64,000 bases of DNA from Ptiloglossa arizonensis (taxonomy: Eukaryota; Arthropoda; Insecta; Hymenoptera; Colletidae): contig NW_027479686.1 of assembly GCF_051014685.1 (NCBI RefSeq), positions 1-64,000 of the forward strand, read 5' to 3'. Under the pieces are notes generated by a model. That model saw only the letters and a program-made list of their open reading frames with translations, had not been told where the DNA came from and searched no databases. The position numbers and the translations under genes are program-made. Shown one piece after another: positions 23,400 through 36,541 of the stretch. Numbering within the stretch: position 1 is the first letter of the stretch; every line of letters begins with the position of its first letter.

Positions 23400-24266
23400 T
23401 CTCGCGAACGGATTGACCTAACCCAAAAATTCCTGTTGCATCTGAAAGTAGAAACTCGCCCGATTACAACGGTTTTTCTATTTTTTCCCTAGGCCATTCT
23501 GGTTAAGCGTTTGGAGCAGCAGAATTGTGAAAAATTTTTTGCCTTCTCAACCATTTCTTGGCTTCAAAGTCCCATATCTCGCGAATGGATTGAACTAACC
23601 CAAAAATTCCTATTGCATCTGAAAGTAGAAACTCGCCCGATTACAACGGTATGTGTAATTTTTCCCTAGGCCATTCTGGTTAAGCGTTTGGAGCAGCAGA
23701 ATTGCGAAAAATTTTTTGCCTTATCAACCATTTCTTGGCTTCAAAGTCCCATATCTCGCGAACGGATTGACCTAACCCAAAAATTCCTATTGCATCTGAA
23801 AGTAGAAATTCGCCCGATTACAACGGTATGTGTATTTTTTCCCTAGGCCAGTCTTGTTAAGCGTTTGGAGCAGCAGAATTGTGAAAAATTTTTTGCCTTC
23901 TCTACCATTTCTTGGCTTCAAACTCCCATATCTCGCGAACGGATTGACCTAACCCAAAAATTCCTATTGCATCTGAAGGTAGAAACTCGCCCGATTACAA
24001 CGGTATGTGTATTTTTTCCCTAGGCCATTCTGGTTAAGCGTTTGGAGCAGCAGAATTGCGAAAAATTTTTTGCCTTCTCAACCATTTCTTAGCTTCAAAC
24101 TCCCATATCTCGCGAACGGATTAACCTAACCCAAAAATTCCTATTGCATCTGAAAGTAGAAACTCGCCCGATTATAACGGTATGTTTATTTTTTCCCTAG
24201 GCCATTCTGGTTAAGCGTTTGGAGAAGCAGAATTGCGAAAAATTTTTTGCCTTCTCAACCATTTCT
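23400..24266 (+). repeat. Heptamer duplication, copy 2
   Basis: Copy of 22162-23028. Differences seen: GGCCAGTCTTG for GGCCAGTCTGG, GGTATGTTTATT for GGTATGTGTATT, and GGAGAAGCAG for GGAGCAGCAG. It ends where TTGGCTTC replaces TTGTCTTC. Confidence 0.8.
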
Positions 24267-25340
24267 TGGCTTCAAACTCCCATATCTCGCGAACGGATTG
24301 ACCTAACCCAAAAATTCCTATTGCATCTGAAGGTAGAAACTCGCCCGATTACAACGGTATGTGTATTTTTTCCCTAGGCCATTCTGGTTAAGCGTTTGGA
24401 GCAGCAGAATTGCGAAAAATTTTTTGCCTTCTCAACAATTTCTTGGCTTCAAAGTCCCATATCTCGCGAACGGATTGACCTAACCCAAAAATTCCAATTG
24501 CATCTGAAAGTAGAAACTCGCCCGATTACAACGGTATGTGTATTTTTTCCCTAGGCCATTCTGGTTAAGCGTTTGGAGCAGCAGAATTGCGAAAAATTTT
24601 TTGCCTTCTCTACCATTTCTTGGCTTCAAACTCCCATATCTCGCGAACGGATTGACCTAACCCAAAAATTCCTATTGCATCTGAAAGTAGAAACTCGCCC
24701 GATTACAACGGTAAGTGCATTTTTTCCCTAGGCCATTCTGGTTAAGCTTTTGGAGCAGCAGAATTGTGAAAAATTTTTTGCCTTCTCTACCATTTCTTGG
24801 CTTCAAACTCCCATATCTCGCGAACGGATTGACCTAACCCAAAAATTCCTATTGCATCTGAAGGTAGAAACTCGCCCGGTTACAACGGTATGTGTATTTT
24901 TTCCCTAGGCCATTCTGGTTAAGCGTTTGGAGCAGCAGAATTGCGAAAAATTTTTTGCCTTCTCAACCATTTCTTGGCTTCAAACTCCCATATCTCGCGA
25001 ACGGATTGACCTAACCCAAAAATTCCTATTGCATCTGAAAGTAGAAACTCGCCCGATTATAACGGTATGTGTATTTTTTCCCTAGGCCATTCTGGTTAAG
25101 CGTTTGGAGCAGCAGAAGTGCGAAAAATTTGTTGTCTTCTCAACCATTTCTTAGCTTCAAACTCCCATATCTCGCGAACGGATTGACCTAACCCAAAAAT
25201 TCCTGTTGCATCTGAAAGTAGAAACTCGCCCGATTACAACGGTTTTTCTATTTTTTCCCTAGGCCATTCTGGTTAAGCGTTTGGAGCAGCAGAATTGTGA
25301 AAAATTTTTTGCCTTCTCAACCATTTCTTGGCTTCAAAGT
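24267..25340 (+). repeat. Mixed monomers leading to the 25-32 kb domain
   Basis: About six monomers with CAACAATTTC, CCAATTGC, GGTAAGTGCATT and GGTTAC variants, ending in a gamma copy with GAAGTGCG and TTTGTTGTCTTC at 25111. That gamma form is repeated 885 bp on (5 x 177) at 25996. No gene or foreign sequence. Confidence 0.7.
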
Positions 25341-28300
25341 CCCATATCTCGCGAACGCATTGACCTAACCCAAAAATTCCTATTGCATCTGAAAGTAGAA
25401 ACTCGCCCGATTACAACGGTATGTGTATTTTTTCCCTAGGCCATTCTGGTTAAGCTTTTGGAGCAGCAGAATTGTGAAAAATTTTTTGCCTTCTCTACCA
25501 TTTCTTGGCTTCAAACTCCCATATCTCGCGAACGGATTGACCTAACCCAAAAATTCCTATTGCATCTGAAGGTAGAAACTCGCCCGATTACAACGGTATG
25601 TGTATTTTTTCCCTAGGCCATTCTGGTTAAGCTTTTGGAGCAGCAGAATTGTGAAAAATTTTTTGCCTTCTCTACCATTTCTTGGCTTCAAACTCCCATA
25701 TCTCGCGAACGGATTGACCTAACCCAAAAATTCCTATTGCATCTGAAGGTAGAAACTCGCCCGGTTACAACGGTATGTGTATTTTTTCCCTAGGCCATTC
25801 TGGTTAAGCGTTTGGAGCAGCAGAATTGCGAAAAATTTTTTGCCTTCTCAACCATTTCTTGGCTTGAAACTCCCATATCTAGCGAACGGATTGACCTAAC
25901 CCAAAAATTCCTATTGCATCTGAAAGTAGAAACTCGCCCGATTATAACGGTATGTGTATTTTTTCCCTAGGCCATTCTGGTTAAGCGTTTGGAGCAGCAG
26001 AAGTGCGAAAAATTTGTTGTCTTCTCAACCATTTCTTAGCTTCAAACTCCCATATCTCGCGAACGGATTGACCTAACCCAAAAATTCCTGTTGCATCTGA
26101 AAGTAGAAACTCGCCCGATTACAACGGTTTTTCTATTTTTTCCCTAGGCCATTCTGGTTAAGCGTTTGGAGCAGCAGAATTGTGAAAAATTTTTTGCCTT
26201 CTCAACCATTTCTTGGCTTCAAAGTCCCATATCTCGCGAACGGATTGAACTAACCCAAAAATTCCTATTCCATCTGAAAGTAGAGACTCGCCCGATTACA
26301 ACGGTATGTGTAATTTTTCCCTAGGCCATTCTGGTTAAGCGTTTGGAGCAGCAGAATTGCGAAAAATTTTTTGCCTTCTCTACCATTTCTTAGCTTCAAA
26401 CTCCCATATGTCGCGAACTGATTGACCTAACCCAAAAATTCCTGTTGCATCTGAAAGTAGAAACTCGCCCGATTACAACGGTTTTTCTATTTTTTCCCTA
26501 GGCCATTCTGGTTAAGCGTTTGGAGCAGCAGAATTGTGAAAAATTTTTTGCCTTCTCAACCATTTCTTGGCTTCAAAGTCCCATATCTCGCGAACGGATT
26601 GAACTAACCCAAAAATTCCTATTGCATCTGAAAGTAGAGACTCGCCCGATTACAACGGTATGTGTAATTTTTTCCTAGGCCATTCTGGTTAAGCGTTTGG
26701 AGCAGCAGAATTGCGAAAAATTTTTTGCCTTCTCTACCATTTCTTAGCTTCAAACTCCCATATGTCGCGAACGGATTGACCTAACCCAAAAATTCCTGTT
26801 GCATCTGAAAGTAGAAACTCGCCCGATTACAACGGTTTTTCTATTTTTTCCCTTGGCCATTCTGGTTAAGCGTTTGGAGCAGCAGAATTGTGAAAAATTT
26901 TTTGCCTTCTCAACCATTTCTTGGCTTCAAAGTCCCATATCTCGCGAACGGATTGAACTAACCCAAAAATTCCTATTGCATCTGAAAGTAGAGACTCGCC
27001 CGATTACAACGGTATGTGTAATTTTTCCCTAGGCCATTCTGGTTAAGCGTTTGGAGCAGCAGAATTGCGAAAAATTTTTTGCCTTCTCAACCATTTCTTG
27101 GCTTCAAAGTCCCATATCTCGCGAACGGATTGACCTAACCCAAAAATTCCTATTGCATCTGAAAGTAGAAACTCGCCCGATTACAACGGTATGTGTATTT
27201 TTTCCCTAGGCCATTCTGGTTAAGCTTTTGGAGCAGCAGAATTGTGAAAAATTTTTTGCCTTCTCTACCATTTCTTGGCTTCAAACTCCCATATCTCGCG
27301 AACGGATTGACCTAACCCAAAAATTCCTATTGCATCTGAAGGTAGAAACTCGCCCGATTACAACGGTATGTGTATTTTTTCCCTAGGCCATTCTGGTTAA
27401 GAGTTTGGAGCAGCAGAATTGCGAAAAATTTTTTGCCTTCTCTACCATTTTTTGGATTCAAACTCCCATATCTCGCGAACGCATTGACCTAACCCAAAAA
27501 TTCCTATTGCATCTGAAAGTAGAAACTCGCCCGATTATAACGGTATGTGTATTTTTTCCCTAAGCCATTCTGGTTAAGCTTTTGGAGCAGCAGAATTGTG
27601 AAAAATTTTTTGCCTTCTCTACCATTTCTTGGCTTCAAACTCCCATATCTCGCGAACGGACTGACCTAACCCAAAAATTCCTATTGCATCTGAAGGTAGA
27701 AACTCGCGCGATTACAACGGTATGTGTATTTTTTCCCTAGGCCATTCTGGTTAAGCGTTTGGAGCAGCAGAATTGCGAAAAATTTTTTGCCTTCTCAACC
27801 ATTTCTTGGCTTCAAAGTCCCATATCTCGCGAACGGATTGACCTAACCCAAAAATTCCTATTGCATCTGAGAGTAGAAACTCGCCCGATTACAACGGTAT
27901 GTGTATTTTTTCCCTAGGCCATTCTGGTTAAGCTTTTGGAGCAGCAGAATTGTGAAAAATTTTTTGCCTTCTCTACCATTTCTTGGCTTCAAACTCCCAT
28001 ATCTCGCGAACGGATTGACCTAACCCAAAAATTCCTATTGCATCTGAAGGTAGAAACTCGCCCGATTACAACGGTATGTGTATTTTTTCCCTAGGCCATT
28101 CTGGTTAAGAGTTTGGAGCAGCAGAATTGCGAAAAATTTTTTGCCTTCTCTACCATTTTTTGGATTCAAACTCCCATATCTCGCGAACGGATTGACCTAA
28201 CCCAAAAATTCCTATTGCATCTGAAAGTAGAAACTCGCCCGATTACAACGGTAAGTGTATTTTTTCCCTAGGCCATTCTGGTTAAGCTTTTGGAGCAGCA

Positions 28301-28526
28301 GAATTATGAAAAATTTTTTGCCTTCTCTACCATTTCTTGGCTTCAAACTCCCATATCTCGCGAACGGATTGACCTAACCCAAAAATTCCTATTGCATCTG
28401 AAGGTAGAAACTCGCCCGATTACAACGGTATGTGTATTTTTTCCCTAGGCCATTCTGGTTAAGCGTTTGGAGCAGCAGAAGTGCGAAAAATTTGTTTGCT
28501 TCTCAACCATTTCTTAGCTTCAAACT
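25341..28526 (+). repeat. 18-mer segment, copy 1 (3186 bp)
   Basis: GGCTTGAAACTCC with ATCTAGCGAACGG at 25861 recurs at 29047, and TATTCCATCTGAAAGTAGAG at about 26266 recurs at 29452, both 3186 bp (18 x 177) away. This copy has two extra monomers: a gamma-like/epsilon dimer with CATATGTCGCG is present twice (about 26380-27080) and once in the downstream copy, so later marks are offset by 16 x 177. CCCTTGG at 26853 removes one anchor stop and gives a 77-codon TTG-started open frame, 26799-27032, without coding value. Confidence 0.8.
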
Positions 28527-29350
28527 CCCATATCTCGCGAACGCATTGACCTAACCCAAAAATTCCTATTGCATCTGAAAGTAGAAACTCGCCCGATTAC
28601 AACGGTATGTGTATTTTTTCCCTAGGCCATTCTGGTTAAGCTTTTGGAGCAGCAGAATTGTGAAAAATTTTTTGCCTTCTCTACCATTTCTTGGCTTCAA
28701 ACTCCCATATCTCGCGAACGGATTGACCTAACCCAAAAATTCCTATTGCATCTGAAGGTAGAAACTCGCCCGATTACAACGGTATGTGTATTTTTTCCCT
28801 AGGCCATTCTGGTTAAGCTTTTGGAGCAGCAGAATTGTGAAAAATTTTTTGCCTTCTCTACCATTTCTTGGCTTCAAACTCCCATATCTCGCGAACGGAT
28901 TGACCTAACCCAAAAATTCCTATTGCATCTGAAGGTAGAAACTCGCCCGGTTACAACGGTATGTGTATTTTTTCCCTAGGCCATTCTGGTTAAGCGTTTG
29001 GAGCAGCAGAATTGCGAAAAATTTTTTGCCTTCTCAACCATTTCTTGGCTTGAAACTCCCATATCTAGCGAACGGATTGACCTAACCCAAAAATTCCTAT
29101 TGCATCTGAAAGTAGAAACTCGCCCGATTATAACGGTATGTGTATTTCTTCCCTAGGCCATTCTGGTTAAGCGTTTGGAGCAGCAGAAGTGCGAAAAATT
29201 TGTTGTCTTCTCAACCATTTCTTAGCTTCAAACTCCCATATCTCGCGAACGGATTGATCTAACCCAAAAATTCCTGTTGCATCTGAAAGTAGAAACTCGC
29301 CCGATTACAACGGTTTTTCTATTTTTTCCCTAGGCCATTCTGGTTAAGCG
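28527..29350 (+). repeat. 18-mer segment, start of copy 2
   Basis: Begins at the AAAGTCC/AAACTCC switch and repeats 25341 onward at offset 3186 bp, including GGCTTGAAACTCC, ATCTAGCGAACGG and the TTTGTTGTCTTC gamma monomer (29182). Private changes are GTATTTCTTCCC at about 29145 and GGATTGATCTAAC. It runs on into the heptamer pair. Confidence 0.75.
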
Positions 29351-30589
29351 TTTGGAGCAGCAGAATTGTGAAAAATTTTTTGCCTTCTCAACCATTTCTT
29401 GGCTTCAAAGTCCCATATCTCGCGAACGGATTGAACTAACCCAAAAATTCCTATTCCATCTGAAAGTAGAGACTCGCCCGATTACAACGGTATGTGTAAT
29501 TTTTCCCTAGGCCATTCTGGTTAAGCGTTTGTAGCAGCAGAATTGCGAAAAATTTTTTGCCTTCTCTACCATTTCTTAGCTTCAAACTCCCATATGTCGC
29601 GAACGGATTGACCTAACCCAAAAATTCCTGTTGCATCTGAAAGTAGAAACTCGCCCGATTACAACGGTTTTTCTATTTTTTCCCTAGGCCATTCTGGTTA
29701 AGCGTTTGGAGCAGCAGAATTGTGAAAAATTTTTTGCCTTCTCAACCATTTCTTGGCTTCAAAGTCCCATATCTCGCGAACGGATTGAACTAACCCAAAA
29801 ATTCCTATTGCATCTGAAAGTAGAGACTCGCCCGATTACAACGGTATGTGTAATTTTTCCCTAGGCCATTCTGGTTAAGCGTTTGGAGCAGCAGAATTGC
29901 GAAAAATTTTTTGCCTTCTCAACCATTTCTTGGCTTCAAAGTCCCATATCTCGCGAACGGATTGACCTAACCCAAAAATTCCTATTGCATCTGAAAGTAG
30001 AAACTCGCCCGATTACAACGGTATGTGTATTTTTTCCCTAGGCCATTCTGGTTAAGCTTTTGGAGCAGCAGAATTGTGAAAAATTTTTTGCCTTCTCTAC
30101 CATTTCTTGGCTTCAAACTCCCATATCTCGCGAACGGATTGACCTAACCCAAAAATTCCTATTGCATCTGAAGGTAGAAACTCGCCCGATTACAACGGTA
30201 TGTGTATTTTTTCCCTAGGTCATTCTGGTTAAGAGTTTGGAGCAGCAGAATTGCGAAAAATTTTTTGCCTTCTCTACCATTTTTTGGATTCAAACTCCCA
30301 TATCTCGCGAACGCATTGACCTAACCCAAAAATTCCTATTGCATCTGAAAGTAGAAACTCGCCCGATTATAACGGTATGTGTATTTTTTCCCTAGGCCAT
30401 TCTGGTTAAGCTTTTGGAGCAGCAGAATTGTGAAAAATTTTTTGCCTTCTCTACCATTTCTTGGCTTCAAACTCCCATATCTCGCGAACGGATTGACCTA
30501 ACCCAAAAATTCCTATTGCATCTGAAGGTAGAAACTCGCGCGTTTACAACGGTATGTGTATTTTTTCCCTAGGCCATTCTGGTTAAGCT
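29351..30589 (+). repeat. Tandem heptamer, copy 1 (1239 bp)
   Basis: Exactly 7 x 177 bp and adjoining its copy at 30590. Composition in order: epsilon with TATTCCATCTG and GAGACTCG, gamma-like with CATATGTCGCG, epsilon, beta, alpha, delta, alpha with GCGCG. Edges are the GCG/GCT difference at 29350/30589. GTAGCAGCAG and GCGCGTTTAC are private to this copy. Confidence 0.85.
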
Positions 30590-31828
30590 TTTGGAGCAGC
30601 AGAATTGTGAAAAATTTTTTGCCTTCTCAACCATTTCTTGGCTTCAAAGTCCCATATCTCGCGAACGGATTGAACTAACCCAAAAATTCCTATTCCATCT
30701 GAAAGTAGAGACTCGCCCGATTACAACGGTATGTGTAATTTTTCCCTAGGCCATTCTGGTTAAGCGTTTGGAGCAGCAGAATTGCGAAAAATTTTTTGCC
30801 TTCTCTACCATTTCTTAGCTTCAAACTCCCATATGTCGCGAACGGATTGACCTAACCCAAAAATTCCTGTTGCATCTGAAAGTAGAAACTCGCCCGATTA
30901 CAACGGTTTTCCTATTTTTTCCCTAGGCCATTCTGGTTAAGCGTTTGGAGCAGCAGAATTGTGAAAAATTTTTTGCCTTCTCAACCATTTCTTGGCTTCA
31001 AAGTCCCATATCTCGCGAACGGATTGAACTAACCCAAAAATTCCTATTGCATCTGAAAGTAGAGACTCGCCCGATTACAACGGTATGTGTAATTTTTCCC
31101 TAGGCCATTCTGGTTAAGCGTTTGGAGCAGCAGAATTGCGAAAAATTTTTTGCCTTCTCAACCATTTCTTGGCTTCAAAGTCCCATATCTCGCGAACGGA
31201 TTGACCTAACCCAAAAATTCCTATTGCATCTGAAAGTAGAAACTCGCCCGATTACAACGGTATGTGTATTTTTTCCCTAGGCCATTCTGGTTAAGCTTTT
31301 GGAGCAGCAGAATTGTGAAAAATTTTTTGCCTTCTCTACCATTTCTTGGCTTCAAACTCCCATATCTCGCGAACGGATTGACCTAACCCAAAAATACCTA
31401 TTGCATCTGAAGGTAGAAACTCGCCCGATTACAACGGTATGTGTATTTTTTCCCTAGGCCATTCTGGTTAAGAGTTTGGAGCAGCAGAATTGCGAAAAAT
31501 TTTTTGCCTTCTCTACCATTTTTTGGATTCAAACTCCCATATCTCGCGAACGCATTGACCTAACCCAAAAATTCCTATTGCATCTGAAAGTAGAAACTCG
31601 CCCGATTATAACGGTATGTGTATTTTTTCCCTAGGCCATTCTGGTTAAGCTTTTGGAGCAGCAGAATTGTGAAAAATTTTTTGCCTTCTCTACCATTTCT
31701 TGGCTTCAAACTCCCATATCTCGCGAACGGATTGACCTAACCCAAAAATTCCTATTGCATCTGAAGGTAGAAACTCGCGCGATTACAACGGTATGTGTAT
31801 TTTTTCCCTAGGCCATTCTGGTTAAGCG
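30590..31828 (+). repeat. Tandem heptamer, copy 2 (1239 bp)
   Basis: Repeats 29351-30589 with a few point changes (GGTTTTCC at about 30907, AAAATACC at about 31395). The TATTCCATCTG mark at 30691 appears again 22 monomers later at 34585, so this heptamer, or its start, was also copied into the next domain. Confidence 0.85.
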
Positions 31829-32833
31829 TTTGGAGCAGCAGAATTGCGAAAAATTTTTTGCCTTCTCAACCATTTCTTGGCTTCAAACTCCCATATCTCG
31901 CGAACGGATTGACCTAACCCAAAAATTCCTATTGCATCTGAAGGTAGAAACTCGCCCGATAACAACGGTATGTGTATTTTTTCCCTAGGCCATTCTGGTT
32001 AAGCTTTTGGAGCAGCAGAATTGTGAAAAATTTTTTGCCTTCTCTACCATTTCTTGGCTTCAAACTCCCATATCTCGCGAACGGATTGACCTAACCCAAA
32101 AATTCCTATTGCATCTGAAAGTAGAAACTCGCCCGATTACAACGGTATGTGTATTTTTTCCCTAGGCCATTCTGGTTAAGCTTTTGGCGCAGCAGAATTG
32201 TGAAAAATTTTTTGCCTTCTCTACCATTTCTTGGCTTCAAACTCCCATATCTCGCGAACGGATTGACCTAACCCAAAAATTCCTATTGCATCTGAAGGTA
32301 GAAACTCGCCCGATTACAACGGTATGTGTATTTTTTCCCTAGGCCATTCTGGTTAAGAGTTTGGAGCAGCAGAATTGCGAAAAATTTTTTGCCTTCTCTA
32401 CCATTTTTTGGATTCAAACTCCCATATCTCGCGAAGGCATTGACCTAACCAAAAAATTCCTATTGCATCTGAAAGTAGAAACTCGCCCGATTATAACGGT
32501 ATGTGTATTTTTTCCCTAGGCCATTCTGGTTAAGCTTTTGGAGCAGCAGAATTGCGAAAAATTTTTTGCCTTCTCTACCATTTCTTGGCTTCAAACTCCC
32601 ATATCTCGCGAACGGATTGACCTAACCCAAAAATTCCTATTGCATCTGAAGGTAGAAACTCGCGCGATTACAACGGTATGTGTATTTTTTCCCTAGGCCA
32701 TTCTGGTTAAGCGTTTGGAGCAGCAGAATTGCGAAAAATTTTTTGCCTTCTCAACCATTTCTTGGCTTCAAACTCCCATATCTCGCGAACGGATTGACCT
32801 AACCCAAAAATTCCTATTGCATCTGAAAGTAGA
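31829..32833 (+). repeat. Delta/alpha block, first of the CTTTTGGCGC copies
   Basis: Positions 32066-32990 match 35606-36530 at offset 3540 bp (20 x 177). Marks are CTTTTGGCGCAG (32181, 35721 and 36960), a delta monomer with AACCAAAAAATTCC, and GCGCGATTAC. GCGAAGGCATT at about 32431 is private. Confidence 0.75.
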
Positions 32834-33535
32834 AACTCGCCCGATTACAACGGTAAGTGTATTTTTTCCCTAGGCCATTCTGGTTAAGCTTTTGGAGCAG
32901 CAGAATTATGAAAAATTTTTTGCCTTCTCTACCATTTCTTGGCTTCAAACTCCCATATCTCGCGAACGGATTGACCTAACCCAAAAATTCGTATTGCATC
33001 TGAAGGTAGAAACTCGCCCGATTACAACGGTATGTGTATTTTTTCCCTAGGCCATTCTGGTTAAGCGTTTGGAGCAGCAGAAGTGCGAAAAATTTGTTTG
33101 CTTCTCAACCATTTCTTAGCTTCAAACTCCCATATCTCGCGAACGGATTGACCTAACCCAAAAATTCCTGTTGCATCTGAAAGTAGAAACTCGCCCGATT
33201 ACAACGGTTTTTCTATTTTTTCCCTAGGCCGTTCTGGTTAAGCGTTTGGAGCAGCAGAATTCTGAAAAATTTTTTGCCTTCTAAACCATTTCTTGGCTTC
33301 AAAGTCCCATATCTCGCGAACGGATTGAACTAACCCAAAAATTCCTATTGCATCTGAAAGTAGAAACTCGCCCGATTACAACGGTATGTGTAATTTTTCC
33401 CTAGGCCATTCTGGTTAAGCGTTTGGAGCAGCAGAATTGCGAAAAATTTTTTGCCTTCTCAACCATTTCTTGGCTTCAAAGTCCCATATCTCGCGAACGG
33501 ATTGACCTAACCCAAAAATTCCTATTGCATCTGAA
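32834..33535 (+). repeat. Four-monomer module with CCGTTCTGG, copy 1
   Basis: GGTAAGTG, AATTATGAAAA, gamma with TTTGTTTGCTTC, then GGCCGTTCTGG with GAATTCTGAAAA and TTCTAAACC. The module recurs at 34958-35659 (offset 2124, 12 x 177) and its GAATTCTG core at 38036 and 38567. GAATTC creates an EcoRI site that marks the lineage. Confidence 0.8.
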
Positions 33536-34957
33536 GGTAGAAACTCGCCCGATTACAACGGTATGTGTATTTTTTCCCTAGGCCATTCTGGTTAAGCGTT
33601 TGGAGCAGCAGAAGTGCGAAAAATTTGTTTGCTTCTCAACCATTTCTTAGCTTCAAACTCCCATATCTCGCGAACGGATTGAACTAACCCAAAAATTCCT
33701 ATTGCATCTGAAAGTAGAGACTCGCCCGATTACAACGGTATGTGTAATTTTTCCCTAAGCCATTCTGGTTAAGCGTTTGCAGCAGCAGAATTGCGAAAAA
33801 TTTTTTGCCTTCTCAACCATTTCTTGGCTTCAAAGTCCCATATCTCGCGAACGGATTGACCTAACCCAAAAATTCCTATTGCATCTGAAAGTAGAAACTC
33901 GCCCGATTACAACGGTATGTGTATTTTTTCCCTAGGCCATTCTGGTTAAGCTTTTGGAGCAGCAGAATTGTGAAAAATTTTTTGCCTTCTCTACCATTTC
34001 TTGGCTTCAAACTCCCATATCTCGCGAACGGATTGACCTAACCCAAAAATTCCTATTGCATCTGAAGGTAGAAACTCGCCCGATTACAACGGTATGTGTA
34101 TTTTTTCCCTAGGCCATTCTGGTTAAGAGTTTGGAGCAGCAGAATTGCGAAAAATTTTTTGCCTTCTCTACCATTTTTTGGATTCAAACTCCCATATCTC
34201 GCGAACGCATTGACCTAACCCAAAAATTCCTATTGCATCTGAAAGTAGAAACTCGCCCGATTATAACGGTATGTGTATTTTTTCCCTAGGCCATTCTGGT
34301 TAAGCTTTTGGAGCAGCAGAATTGTGAAAAATTTTTTGCCTTCTCTACCATTTCTTGGCTTCAAACTCCCATATCTCGCGAACGGATTGACCTAACCCAA
34401 AAATTCCTATTGCATCTGAAGGTAGAAACTCGCGCGATTACAACGGTATGTGTATTTTTTCCCTAGGCCACTCTGGTTAAGCTTTTGGAGCAGCAGAATT
34501 GTGAAAAATTTTTTGCCTTCTCAACCATTTCTTGGCTTCAAAGTCCCATATCTCGCGAACGGATTGAACTAACCCAAAAATTCCTATTCCATCTGAAAGT
34601 AGAGACTCGCCCGATTACAACGGTATGTGTAATTTTTCCCTAGGCCATTCTGGTTAAGCGTTTGGAGCAGCAGAATTGCGAAAAATTTTTTGCCTTCTCT
34701 ACCATTTCTTAGCTTCAAACTCCCATATGTCGCGAACGGATTGACCTAACCCAAAAATTCCTGTTGCATCTGAAAGTAGAAACTCGCCCGATTACAACGG
34801 TTTTTCTATTTTTTCCCTAGGCCATTCTGGTTAAGCGTTTGGAGCAGCAGAATTGTGAAAAATTTTTTGCCTTCTCAACCATTTCTTGGCTTCAAAGTCC
34901 CATATCTCGCGAACGGATTGAACTAACCCAAAAATTCCTATTGCATCTGAAAGTAGA
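33536..34957 (+). repeat. Mosaic of heptamer and module sequence
   Basis: About eight monomers: gamma joined directly to an epsilon with GAGACTCG, beta with GTTTGCAGCAG, alpha, delta, alpha with GCGCG, then the TATTCCATCTG epsilon (34585) and the CATATGTCGCG copy. The order copies the 29.4-31.8 kb heptamer. CCCTAAGCC at about 33755 keeps a stop codon (TAA) at the anchor. Confidence 0.7.
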
Positions 34958-35659
34958 GACTCGCCCGATTACAACGGTAAGTGTATTTTTTCCCTAGGCC
35001 ATTCTGGTTAAGCTTTTGGAGCAGCAGAATTATGAAAAATTTTGTGCCTTCTCTACCATTTCTTGGCTTCAAACTCCCATATCTCGCGAACGGATTGACC
35101 TAACCCAAAAATTCCTATTGCATCTGAAGGTAGAAACTCGCCCGATTACAACGGTATGTGTATTTTTTCCCTAGGCCATTCTGGTTAAGCGTTTGGAGCA
35201 GTAGAAGTGCGAAAAATTTGTTTGCTTCTCAACCATTTCTTAGCTTCAAACTCCCATATCTCGCGAACGGATTGACCTAACCCAAAAATTCCTGTTGCAT
35301 CTGAAAGTAGAAACTCGCCCGATTACAACGGTTTTTCTATTTTTTCCCTAGGCCGTTCTGGTTAAGCGTTTGGAGCAGCAGAATTCTGAAAAATTTTTTG
35401 CCTTCTAAACCATTTCTTGGCTTCAAAGTCCCATATCTCGCGAACGGATTGAACTAACCCAAAAATTCCTATTGCATCTGAAAGTAGAAACTCGCCCGAT
35501 TACAACGGTATGTGTAATTTTTCCCTAGGCCATTCTGGTTAAGCGTTTGGAGCAGCAGAATTGCGAAAAATTTTTTGCCTTCTCAACCATTTCTTGGCTT
35601 CAAAGTCCCATATCTCGCGAACGGATTGACCTAACCCAAAAATTCCTATTGCATCTGAA
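34958..35659 (+). repeat. Four-monomer module with CCGTTCTGG, copy 2
   Basis: Copy of 32834-33535. Changes here are ATTTTGTGCC for ATTTTTTGCC (35043), CCTATTGC for CGTATTGC, and GGAGCAGTAG. The ATTTTGTGCC mark is passed on to 36459 and 37698. Confidence 0.8.
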
Positions 35660-36541
35660 AGTAGAAACTCGCCCGATTACAACGGTATGTGTATTTTTTC
35701 CCTAGGCCATTCTGGTTAAGCTTTTGGCGCAGCAGAATTGTGAAAAATTTTTTGCCTTCTCTACCATTTCTTGGCTTCAAACTCCCATATCTCGCGAACG
35801 GATTGACCTAACCCAAAAATTCCTATTGCATCTGAAGGTAGAAACTCGCCCGATTACAACGGTATGTGTATTTTTTCCCTAGGCCATTCTGGTTAAGAGT
35901 TTGGAGCAGCAGAATTGCGAAAAATTTTTTGCCTTCTCTACCATTTTTTGGATTCAAACTCCCATATCTCGCGAACGCATTGACCTAACCAAAAAATTCC
36001 TATTGCATCTGAAAGTAGAAACTCGCCCGATTATAACGGTATGTGTATTTTTTCCCTAGGCCATTCTGGTTAAGCTTTTGGAGCAGCAGAATTGCGAAAA
36101 ATTTTTTGCCTTCTCTACCATTTCTTGGCTTCAAACTCCCATATCTCGCGAACGGATTGACCTAACCCAAAAATTCCTATTGCATCTGAAGGTAGAAACT
36201 CGCGCGATTACAACGGTATGTGTATTTTTTCCCTAGGCCATTCTGGTTAAGCGTTTGGAGCAGCAGAATTGCGAAAAATTTTTTGCCTTCTCAACCATTT
36301 CTTGGCTTCAAACTCCCATATCTCGCGAACGGATTGACCTAACCCAAAAATTCCTATTGCATCTGAAAGTAGAAACTCGCCCGATTACAACGGTAAGTGT
36401 ATTTTTTCCCTAGGCCATTCTGGTTAAGCTTTTGGAGCAGCAGAATTATGAAAAATTTTGTGCCTTCTCTACCATTTCTTGGCTTCAAACTCCCATATCT
36501 CGCGAACGGATTGACCTAACCCAAAAATTCCTATTGCATCT
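35526..36541 (+). repeat. Heptamer-spaced block, copy 1
   Basis: Repeats at 36765-37780 with offset 1239 bp (7 x 177), sharing CTTTTGGCGC, delta with AACCAAAAAATTCC, GCGCGATTAC and ATTTTGTGCC. It ends at CTGATGGTAG, which the second copy has as CTGAAGGTAG. It overlaps the 20-mer copy of 32066-32990, so the same block exists three times. Confidence 0.8.

Noticed and set aside
24181..24195. Possible polyadenylation or TATA signal
   Set aside because: No AATAAA was noticed in the consensus; the T-run variants and one AATAAT-like copy (about 18575) are point variants of the satellite, not sites with a gene.
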